NCBI GenBank assembly: GCA_002419385.1 | Contig: DIFZ01000025.1 | Location: 11,921 to 75,920, forward strand | Source: Geobacter sp. UBA5735 | GTDB lineage: Bacteria; Desulfobacterota; Desulfuromonadia; Geobacterales; Geobacteraceae | DNA: 64,000 nucleotides | Direction of reading: 5' to 3' | In this document: piece after piece, positions 8,340 to 15,654 of the stretch | How positions within the stretch are numbered: the first letter of the stretch is position 1 | Layout of the letters: each line of letters starts with the position of its first letter | Position numbers and translations under genes: made by a program | Notes under the pieces: model-generated | Seen by the model: the letters and a program-made list of their open reading frames with translations, nothing else | What the model was told of the DNA's origin: nothing | The model's database searches: none

Positions 8340-9984
8340 TCGGAGCCTTCAGTTCCCTGTCCAGATCAAGGGGACGATCGCCGTCCGTTTCCTTTTCGAA
8401 TCTGCGCTTCTGCTGCTCCGAAACCATGGCCATGTCGGCGGCATCACGGACGATGCGGGGCGTGAGCAGGATCATCAGGTTGGTTTTCTGCCTGGATTTG
8501 GATGTGGTCTTGAACAGGTATCCAAGGAGGGGAAGATCACCCAGAAGCGGTATCTTGTTGACGGTCTCCTCGTCCCGATTCTGGATCAGTCCTCCGATTA
8601 CCACAGTATCCGCATCCTTGACCACGACCGAGGTCTTTGCTGCGCGCTTTGTCGTGGTGATATCAGCAGCAGCGCCCTTGAAAAGTGCGTCTTTAACCGC
8701 AGAAATTTCCTGATAAATGTCGAGCTTGATATACTCCCCCTCGGTGATCTGGGGCGTAATCTTCAGCGTGATGCCCGTATCTTTCCGCTCGATGGACTGC
8801 TGGGAAAGCCCGGTTGAAGTGAGGTTTGTCTGCATCAGGAACGGAACGTTTTCCCCGACGAAAATTTCGGCTTCCTTGTTGTCGGAAGTCATGATGTTCG
8901 GCGTGGACAGGACATTAATGGCGCCGTTCTGGTCCAGCAGCTTGAGCACCCCGGAGATATTGACATTTTTCACCAGCCCCTCCAGCACCTGCACCACAGC
9001 CCGCTGCTGGGCGCTGGCTCCCGCCCCGAGGAAACCAAAAGCGTCGAAAACCCCGGCAGCTGCGACACTGCCGTCGGTACCTGCGCCGGAAACGCCGATC
9101 TGAGTGCCGATTTCCCGCAGTTTATCGATTGAGACCTCTGCGATGAGCGCCTGAACGAACACCTGCCTCCGTCTCCGGTCCAGCTTCCGGATAACCTGGA
9201 GCAGGTTCTGGTAGTCTGTCGGCGAGGCCATGATGACCAGGGAATTGGTCGCCTTGTCGGGAGTGATGCTCACCTTCCCCCCCTCCAGCAAGGACTGCTG
9301 GGGGGAACCCAGCTGGCCGGCTGGCCCGGAAACCCCCTTGATCATGCCGTCGAGGACCTTGGCGACCTCGGTGGAATCGGCGTTCTCCAGGTAGCAGACG
9401 TTCACCTTGCTGTTGGTGCTCGGGGACGGAATGTCGATTGCCTTTATGATGTCGAGAATTTTCTGGATATTAAGCGAGGAATCGACCACCAGGACCATGT
9501 TGGAAGGGCCGAACGAGGCGATATGTCCGTCCTTGGAGACAACCGGTTGCAGAAAAGCTGCGGTCTCCGCGGCGGATATCCGCTCCAGCCGGATGAGCCG
9601 GGCAACATACAGCTCATTCACGGGTGTTTTTTCAGTACCGCTCACCAGCTTCAGGCCTGCCTGCCTGGCTGCCGCCACGGGCAGTATCTTGTAGACCCGG
9701 CCGGCCTTCACCACCGTGAACCCTTTGAGCTCCAGAACCGAGGTAAAAAGGCCGAATGCCTCGTCAACCGTGAGTTTTGCCGGTGAAAAGACGGAAATTT
9801 TGCCCTTGACGCGGTCATCCATCACTATGTTCTTGCCGGTCAGGTCGCTGATGAACTTGGCCATGGTCGAGATATCGACTTCGTTAAAATTCAGCACGAT
9901 CCCTTTTCCGTGTCCGGCGGTGGGCAGAAGAACGATGACTGCCAGAAAAATCGCCATGCTTGCGCCGGCAAAACTCTTTTTCAA
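8314..9984 (-). CDS. gspD: Type II secretion outer-membrane secretin GspD
   Basis: Secretin with Sec signal peptide, N0 domain (IVLNFNEVDISTMAKFISDL), N1-N3 domains and a C-terminal secretin core with VPFLMQTN and IGGLIQNRDEETVNKIPLLG. The start taken here is a TTG with a perfect GGGAGG six bases upstream; it puts the signal peptide (MKKSFAGASMAIFLAVIVLL) at the very N-terminus, giving 556 residues. An ATG at 10068 would add 28 polar residues before the signal peptide and overlap gspC. It forms the outer-membrane pore. Confidence 0.95.
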   Translation of the reverse strand: MKKSFAGASMAIFLAVIVLLPTAGHGKGIVLNFNEVDISTMAKFISDLTGKNIVMDDRVKGKISVFSPAKLTVDEAFGLFTSVLELKGFTVVKAGRVYKILPVAAARQAGLKLVSGTEKTPVNELYVARLIRLERISAAETAAFLQPVVSKDGHIASFGPSNMVLVVDSSLNIQKILDIIKAIDIPSPSTNSKVNVCYLENADSTEVAKVLDGMIKGVSGPAGQLGSPQQSLLEGGKVSITPDKATNSLVIMASPTDYQNLLQVIRKLDRRRRQVFVQALIAEVSIDKLREIGTQIGVSGAGTDGSVAAAGVFDAFGFLGAGASAQQRAVVQVLEGLVKNVNISGVLKLLDQNGAINVLSTPNIMTSDNKEAEIFVGENVPFLMQTNLTSTGLSQQSIERKDTGITLKITPQITEGEYIKLDIYQEISAVKDALFKGAAADITTTKRAAKTSVVVKDADTVVIGGLIQNRDEETVNKIPLLGDLPLLGYLFKTTSKSRQKTNLMILLTPRIVRDAADMAMVSEQQKRRFEKETDGDRPLDLDRELKAPNDTEQSTK

Positions 9985-10054
9985 GAAAGACCTCCCATCG
10001 ATTTCAGGGGGCAGGGGCGCCAACTCCTGATCGGGTTCCTGCAGGTATTGCACA

Positions 10055-10960
10055 CTATCTGATTTCATAATTCATTGTCACCGGCTTGCCATCACGTACA
10101 AGATCGAGCCTGATCCGGCTCTGCCCCCTGAGGGAAAGCAGTGACTGCATGGCCCTGTCTGGTGAATCTATGGTGAAATCATTTATGCGCAGCAAAGTAT
10201 CGCCGTTATTGATGCCCAGCATGGCAAAAATACCTGACGGCTTGACCTCGGACACCCTGAAGCCCTCGACCTTGCCTTCCCTCATGCTCGGCAGCAGGCG
10301 GGCATCGGTCATGGCCTGCCCCATATTGTCCAGGGATGCAGCAAGGGTCCCCTGGTCAACGACATAGCTGCCGGGGGAAATCCGGCTGGCCAGCCCTCCC
10401 GAAGCGGGCAGCGGCTGCTCTCCGGGCACCGCGGTAGGCACGTGCAGCTTGAGTCGCGTCCCGCCATTGTCAACTTCCACGCTTTCCCTGGTTACCGACA
10501 ACAGCGGCCCCAGGTCGAATACCCTGTCACCAAGCCTGAAGACCCGTTCCTCACGGGTGCTCCGGCGCTGGATCAGGGCGAAGGTCTCACGGAAAGAACC
10601 GACAACGGTCCCCATGAGAAAAAGGTCTCCGGACGAAGCTGCCGGCTTACCCCGCACATCGGCAAGAAACGTCAGCTTCCCCCCGGCAGCCCTGCCGAAC
10701 AGGGCATTTTGCAGGATGGGACCGGATGAAAGGAAGTCGTCATGCCGAACCGGTGACGGCACGGGACCGGCATGGTGAGCGGGAGGGGCGGAAAATCGTG
10801 AGAGCCGGTAGCTGACGACATCAGACAGTGTTATCGCAAGGGCAATGACAATCAGTGCAGATATCACTATATTCAGAAGTAGAATGGCGTTTTTGCCCAT
10901 GACCAGCTCTTTCTGACCGACAGTGGAATTCCGTTGAATCAGTCTCGTCTCCCCTGCCAC
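10055..10960 (-). CDS. gspC: Type II secretion protein GspC with PDZ domain
   Basis: Bitopic inner-membrane protein: membrane helix (AILLLNIVISALIVIALAIT), periplasmic HR domain around residues 95-165 (LFGRAAGG ... VFRLGDRVFDLG) and a C-terminal PDZ domain (IFAMLGINNGDTLLRINDFT). GspC links the inner-membrane platform to GspD. It is the first gene of the gsp operon. The start given is a GTG; an ATG at 10900 (MGKNAILLL) would give a shorter cytoplasmic tail and is equally possible. A weak promoter-like TTGCAG-N17-AAATAT lies upstream. Confidence 0.9.
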   Translation of the reverse strand: MAGETRLIQRNSTVGQKELVMGKNAILLLNIVISALIVIALAITLSDVVSYRLSRFSAPPAHHAGPVPSPVRHDDFLSSGPILQNALFGRAAGGKLTFLADVRGKPAASSGDLFLMGTVVGSFRETFALIQRRSTREERVFRLGDRVFDLGPLLSVTRESVEVDNGGTRLKLHVPTAVPGEQPLPASGGLASRISPGSYVVDQGTLAASLDNMGQAMTDARLLPSMREGKVEGFRVSEVKPSGIFAMLGINNGDTLLRINDFTIDSPDRAMQSLLSLRGQSRIRLDLVRDGKPVTMNYEIR

Positions 10961-11118
10961 ACCCGGAGGTCTGTGAATATTTCCACATCTTTAAAAAAAC
11001 TGCAAGCACTGATCAGGCATTGCAAAGATTGATCTTTCCGTCATTCATGGTAAGATTGCCGCTCAGACGGTTTCAACCACTCACCGGAAAACACGCGCAA
11101 AACGGAAGTTGATTGATC

Positions 11119-11838
11119 ATGGAAACAGTCGTCATATCCGCGGCCACTGATGGAGAACTGTCAGACCTCATCGGGAGATACGGGGCCCGGCAAATCTCTT
11201 GCCGACTCCCCATGGACCTTCATGCCATCCAGATCCTCCGGAAGCAGATACTGCTCGCCAGGACCGGGATCGGCAAGGCGATCGCCGCTTCCTCCACCAC
11301 AGCCTTGATCCACAGCTTCTCTCCCGGCATGATCATCAACACAGGCTGCGCAGGCGCCTATGCCGGATGCGGCCTTGCTGCCGGCGACCTGGCCGTGGCC
11401 TCGAGCGAAATCTTTGCTGACGATGGGGTTGAAACTGCTGACGGTTGGCAGTCGCTCGAACAGCTGGGATTATTTCTCTGGGAAAAGAACGGCCTCCGGC
11501 ATGGCAATGAAATTCCTCTTTCCAGCTCACTGGTCGGGAAGGCTCTCCGCATTGCAGACCGGCATGGGTTATTTCTCCAGCCGGGAAGGTTTCTCACCGT
11601 ATCGACATGCAGCGGCAGCCGTATGCGCGGAGAGGCTCTCGTCCAGCGCTATGGCGCTATCTGCGAAAACATGGAAGGAGCTGCGGTAGCGCTTGTCGCG
11701 GCACTCTACGGAATCAGATGCATGGAAGTTCGGGGTATCAGCAACATGGTGGAAGACCGCGATCTTTCCCGCTGGGACATCCCGCTTGCGATCGCTTCAG
11801 TTTCAAGCTTCATCGAACGCTTCCTGGAGAGCGTATGA
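11119..11838 (+). CDS. mqnB: Futalosine hydrolase
   Basis: Nucleosidase-family protein of about 240 residues, related to MTA/SAH nucleosidase. It has the NTGCAGAY glycine loop, an active-site-like VSTCSGS and the ENMEGAAVALVAALYGI segment holding the ribose-binding Glu-Met-Glu. Futalosine hydrolase releases the purine base from futalosine in menaquinone synthesis; pairing with mqnD selects this function over a general nucleosidase. ATG preferred; a TTG six bases upstream is an alternative. Confidence 0.9.
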   Translation: METVVISAATDGELSDLIGRYGARQISCRLPMDLHAIQILRKQILLARTGIGKAIAASSTTALIHSFSPGMIINTGCAGAYAGCGLAAGDLAVASSEIFADDGVETADGWQSLEQLGLFLWEKNGLRHGNEIPLSSSLVGKALRIADRHGLFLQPGRFLTVSTCSGSRMRGEALVQRYGAICENMEGAAVALVAALYGIRCMEVRGISNMVEDRDLSRWDIPLAIASVSSFIERFLESV

Positions 11839-12677
11839 CCATGCGGACATTATCTCTGGGTTATTCGCCCTGCCCCAATGATACATTCCTGTTCTATCCC
11901 CTCGTTCACGGCCTCATCGATACCGGGGAGCTGCACTTCAGGGAACGCCTGGAGGATGTGGAGACTCTCAATCGGCTGGCTCTTGATAACATTCCGGATA
12001 TCTGCAAGGTTTCCTATCATGCTTTTGCCTTCATTCGTGAACACTATGTGCTGCTCCGCTCGGGCGGTGCGATGGGGAGGGGATGTGGACCGCTGGTCGT
12101 GGCCCGGCAGGGTCGCCACATGGACGGCCTGAAAGGAAAACGTTTCGCGACCCCGGGGCGTTACACCACTGCGCATCTGCTCCTCAGGCTTTTCGACAAG
12201 GAAATCGGCCACATTGTCACCATGCCTTTTCATGAAATCATGCCGGCCGTAGCACAGGGACAGGTCGATGCCGGGGTCATCATTCACGAGTCCCGATTCA
12301 CCTTCCAGAACTACGGACTGCAGATAGTCCTGGATCTGGGCCGGTGGTGGGAATGCCGGACAGGACTTCCGCTTCCCCTGGGCGGGATCGCCGCTAAACG
12401 CAGCCTTGGCGACCCCCTGGTGCGGCAACTCGACAGCCTGGTCCGGGCCAGCGTCGAATACGCAACCAGCCATCCGGGTGAGGCAACAAAGTACATCCGG
12501 GCACATGCCCGGGAAATGGATGACAATGTCTGTTCATCCCATATCCGTCTCTATGTCAACCAGCATTCTCTCGACCCGGGCATTGAAGGGGAAAAGGCCG
12601 CTGCCGCACTGCTTTCTGCCGGGAGTGCACACGGTTTGCTGCCCGATTCAAGCCTTCCGGTGTACGTTTCACGCTGA
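11835..12677 (+). CDS. mqnD: 1,4-dihydroxy-6-naphthoate synthase
   Basis: 280-residue periplasmic-binding-protein-fold enzyme starting MTMRTLSLGYSPCPNDTFLF, the diagnostic MqnD motif, with later VDAGVIIHESRFTF. It converts cyclic de-hypoxanthinyl futalosine to 1,4-dihydroxy-6-naphthoate. The start overlaps the mqnB stop by ATGA. The genome therefore uses the futalosine menaquinone pathway; mqnA, mqnC and mqnE are not in this window. Confidence 0.94.
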   Translation: MTMRTLSLGYSPCPNDTFLFYPLVHGLIDTGELHFRERLEDVETLNRLALDNIPDICKVSYHAFAFIREHYVLLRSGGAMGRGCGPLVVARQGRHMDGLKGKRFATPGRYTTAHLLLRLFDKEIGHIVTMPFHEIMPAVAQGQVDAGVIIHESRFTFQNYGLQIVLDLGRWWECRTGLPLPLGGIAAKRSLGDPLVRQLDSLVRASVEYATSHPGEATKYIRAHAREMDDNVCSSHIRLYVNQHSLDPGIEGEKAAAALLSAGSAHGLLPDSSLPVYVSR

Positions 12678-12743
12678 CCCTGGGATATTAACAGCATTAC
12701 CTATTATAATCAGCATGTTACACTCTTTTTCACCACTTTTATC

Positions 12744-12773
12744 TTGACAATCGGGGTTGCCTTGCCGTATAAG
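12744..12773 (+). promoter_or_regulatory. Sigma-70-type promoter of the RlpA-like gene
   Basis: TTGACA and TATAAG separated by 18 bases, about 27 bases before the start codon. Both boxes are close to consensus. The region is AT-rich compared with its flanks. Confidence 0.7.
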
Positions 12774-12799
12774 TATGCTTCGCCCAAAAGGAGGTGCCA

Positions 12800-13255
12800 A
12801 TGGCATTGCTGAACCGAAGGGGCATGCTGGCGCTCACGATCGCCAGCCAGTCACTGCTCCTTCAGATCCAGACACTTCCCTTGCAAGCAGCTGAATTATT
12901 GTCGCATGAGAAAAAGGATAATATTGAGCGAAACCGCCCGGTCCCGGGAGAAATAACCGGCAAGGAAGGAATAGCCACTTATTACGCTAGGAAGTACACG
13001 GGAAAGAGAACAGCATCTGGAAGCAGGTATTGCCCCAAGAAGCTTACGGCTGCACATCCGAGTCTGCCCTTGGGGTCGAAAGTCAAGGTCGTGAACCTTG
13101 CCAACAAGAAAGAAGTACATGTAACTGTCAATGACCGCTGCCGCAGAAGAAGCGTGCCTTTTATCGACTTGTCGCGAGCGGCAGCAAAAAAACTGGGATT
13201 CGTCAGTAATGGGACGGCAAAAGTCCTGATTCAACCTCTGGACGGGGAATCCTGA
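12800..13255 (+). CDS. rlpA: RlpA-like exported protein (double-psi beta-barrel)
   Basis: 151-residue exported protein: signal peptide-like N-terminus (MLALTIASQSLLLQIQTLPL) then a double-psi beta-barrel domain with the RlpA pattern GIATYYARKYTGKRTASG, HPSLPLGSKVKVVNL and VNDRCRRRSVPFIDLSRAAA. RlpA proteins act on denuded peptidoglycan strands at the septum in some species. There is no SPOR domain, so this is a short form; enzymatic activity is not assured. AAGGAGG lies five bases before the ATG used; an in-frame GTG overlapping the ribosome site is rejected. Confidence 0.85.
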   Translation: MALLNRRGMLALTIASQSLLLQIQTLPLQAAELLSHEKKDNIERNRPVPGEITGKEGIATYYARKYTGKRTASGSRYCPKKLTAAHPSLPLGSKVKVVNLANKKEVHVTVNDRCRRRSVPFIDLSRAAAKKLGFVSNGTAKVLIQPLDGES

Positions 13256-13281
13256 AAAAAATCATTGGGCGAACAGTAAAC

Positions 13282-13315
13282 GAAAGGCCGGGCAATTACC
13301 CGGCCTTTCCGTTTT
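13282..13315. terminator. Bidirectional terminator between convergent genes
   Basis: 11-bp perfect stem (GAAAGGCCGGG and its complement) with a six-base loop, followed by CGTTTTT on the plus strand. It lies between the convergent RlpA-like and TPR genes and can serve both. Confidence 0.8.
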
Positions 13316-13323
13316 TCCGTTCT

Positions 13324-15360
13324 CTATTTCTTTTTGGCTTTCTTGCTCTTGCCACCATTCTTGGATGTGGATTTCTTCTTGACGGAGTCACTACGCGAAG
13401 ATTTCTTCTTGGCAGCATCGCCACGTGAAGACTTCTTCTTGGCAACGCTTCGCTTCGATGTCTTTTTCGGCGAGTCGTCGTCAGATTTTATCCTGGATTT
13501 CTTGCTCTTTGCGGAGGTCTTCCCCTTCTTCCCTTTCCTCTCCTGCTTCACCTTCTTCTTTGCATGGGCTTTGCTTGCCCTGCTTCTGTAGACCCTGGGT
13601 TCCGGGGAAATTTCTTCGGGGATGTTGCCGAGTTGGGCAGCAGGCTCTTCAAGATCGGGACTCGACTTTCTGGCAGTCTCCATCATCTCTTTCGCTTCAT
13701 TGAAGCGTCCCGTTTTCATGAGGACCCGCCCAGATGCATTCAAGGCTTTGGCATGATCCGGCTTAAGTTCCAACGCCTTCTTGTACGATGCGGCCGCGCT
13801 GTCATAATCCTTGTTGAATTCCTGAATGAGTCCGAGCTTGTAGTGGTTTTCGGGATTGTTCGGAGCTAACGCCACATTCTCCTGCAGCAGGGCGGTCACT
13901 TCATCGAATTTCTTTTTCTTGACGTAGATGGCAAGAATCCCGTTTCGTGCCTCGGCATCATCCCTTTTCAACCTGAGGACTTCCTTGTAGTGCGCGAGCG
14001 CCTCACTATCCATTTCAGTCCGTCGATACAGGTTGGCCAGGTCACGCCTGGCTTCGATGTTGTCAGGGTCGAGAAGCACGGCAGTGTTGTATTCGCTGAT
14101 GGCCTCCTTGACGTTCTTGTTGTTCATGTAGGAGCGGGCCAGCCTGAAGCGGATCTGGGGCGTGTCTTTCTTCATCCTGATCAGCTCACGGTACTGCTCT
14201 ATGGCCTGTGGGTAACTTCCCCGCTGCGCATAGATGTCGGCCAGCAACCTGCGGCTCTCGGGGCTGGCGGGATCCGCCCGCAACGCCTCCCGGTATTCGA
14301 CGACCGCTTCATCGAGCATGCCCTTTTTCTCATAGAGGACCCCCAGGTTGCGATGTGCGTCGGCAGGAGCCCCCTTCAGGCGGACGGCTTCCCGATACGT
14401 GGCGATGGCTTCTTCGTCCCTGCCGGATGCTGCATAGGCGTCGCCAAGACGCACAAGGGTCTCGGGATCACCCGGCCGGTCTTTTGCTGCCTCTTCCAGT
14501 TCAGAAACTGCCTTTGCATAATTTCCGGACTTCAGGAACTCGTTGCCCTTGCGCAACTGCTCCATCAATTCCACGGAACGATTTCTGCCGCCGAGAAGGT
14601 ATTCATACTCGGCTTTCCTGAGATCCCCTTTCTTTTCATATGCAGACCCGAGGAGGAGATGGATCTTCTTGCTCTGAGGGTTGACTGCCTGCAGCCTCTT
14701 CAGCTCGTCAATCGCCTTGTCGGTCTGGTTCTTGTCCAGATAGAGGGTAGCCATGCCGAGCCGCGCATCTTCACTGGCCGCATTGGCGCCGATGGCCTTC
14801 TGATATTCCTCGCCGGCCTGGTCGTGCTGACCCTGCTTCCGGTAGACATCAGCCAGACCGGCGTGGAGAGAGGCGTCGCCCGGCAGCCCTTTGATAGCTT
14901 CATTATAGTGATACGTCGCAAGAGTGTAGATTTTCTTTTCCGCATAGATCCTTGCCAATCCCTTGTGGTAGCGCGGGTCGTTTGTCTCTGCGAGGGCCTT
15001 GGTGAGTTCCAGGGCTGCATCGTCCAGCATACCTTTCTGGAAGTAGATCCAACCCAGGTTCCCGTGAGCACGCGGAAAGGTCGGATCCTCCTTGAGGCAT
15101 TCACGGTAGCTTGCCATGGCGTCATCGGGTTTCGAGGCCCGCTCAAAGCGCGTGGCCTTGACAAAACTGCCTGCCGGACCGTTCGGGCAGAGCTCCAGGA
15201 CGCGTTTTTCCAGCTGCTCCCTTTCAGCATCATTTTTCTCACCAAAACCGGCGACTATTTTTTTTGCCTGGGAACATTTCCCGGCCAGTCCGAAGGTCCA
15301 GTCAAAACCGCAGCTGAGGGAAGCAAGGATTGCCATGAACAGAAACAGATTTTTTTTCAT
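13324..15360 (-). CDS. Exported TPR-repeat protein with basic C-terminal tail
   Basis: 678 residues: N-terminal signal sequence (MKKNLFLFMAILASLSCG), then about 13-15 tetratricopeptide repeats from roughly residue 75 to 560 (for example AHGNLGWIYFQKGMLDDAAL and AHRNLGVLYEKKGMLDEAVV). The last ~90 residues are dominated by Lys and Ser, with repeated KKKSSR blocks. The Cys after the signal is a poor lipobox because Ser is at -3. TPRs suggest a scaffold for protein assembly in the periplasm. The basic tail might bind polyanions; that is inference. The gene stands alone. Confidence 0.85.
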   Translation of the reverse strand: MKKNLFLFMAILASLSCGFDWTFGLAGKCSQAKKIVAGFGEKNDAEREQLEKRVLELCPNGPAGSFVKATRFERASKPDDAMASYRECLKEDPTFPRAHGNLGWIYFQKGMLDDAALELTKALAETNDPRYHKGLARIYAEKKIYTLATYHYNEAIKGLPGDASLHAGLADVYRKQGQHDQAGEEYQKAIGANAASEDARLGMATLYLDKNQTDKAIDELKRLQAVNPQSKKIHLLLGSAYEKKGDLRKAEYEYLLGGRNRSVELMEQLRKGNEFLKSGNYAKAVSELEEAAKDRPGDPETLVRLGDAYAASGRDEEAIATYREAVRLKGAPADAHRNLGVLYEKKGMLDEAVVEYREALRADPASPESRRLLADIYAQRGSYPQAIEQYRELIRMKKDTPQIRFRLARSYMNNKNVKEAISEYNTAVLLDPDNIEARRDLANLYRRTEMDSEALAHYKEVLRLKRDDAEARNGILAIYVKKKKFDEVTALLQENVALAPNNPENHYKLGLIQEFNKDYDSAAASYKKALELKPDHAKALNASGRVLMKTGRFNEAKEMMETARKSSPDLEEPAAQLGNIPEEISPEPRVYRSRASKAHAKKKVKQERKGKKGKTSAKSKKSRIKSDDDSPKKTSKRSVAKKKSSRGDAAKKKSSRSDSVKKKSTSKNGGKSKKAKKK

Positions 15361-15567
15361 CGGTATCCTCGCATGATTCTTGCGTGATTGTCACGAAACA
15401 GGGTGATGATTATACACACCCATCGGCCACAATTCAAATAATTATCGGCAAGTTGCTGTTTTTTCGGCAGATGCCGCGGACGCGCCGGGCCACCGGTGAG
15501 CACGGCTCCCTGCAGTCATAGAGGTCCGAATCCTTTTTATTGGGAATGATGAGGAAGTAGTGTACAC

Positions 15568-15596
15568 TTGACAGTGCGGACAGGAATGATTATCTG
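15568..15596 (+). promoter_or_regulatory. Probable promoter of lon-thiL
   Basis: TTGACA and TATCTG separated by 17 bases, about 60 bases before the lon start. The rest of the 295-base gap 15361-15654 shows no gene and no heat-shock CIRCE repeat. Confidence 0.5.
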
Positions 15597-15654
15597 ATTA
15601 CAAATATGAATGCAATCGGTTGCGGTAACCGATTCGCATCAAAGGAGAATGCCC

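Noticed and set aside
13990..15387. 465-codon open frame on the plus strand
   Set aside because: Antisense to the TPR gene; composition typical of the complement of a GC-rich gene, no ribosome site, no recognisable domain.
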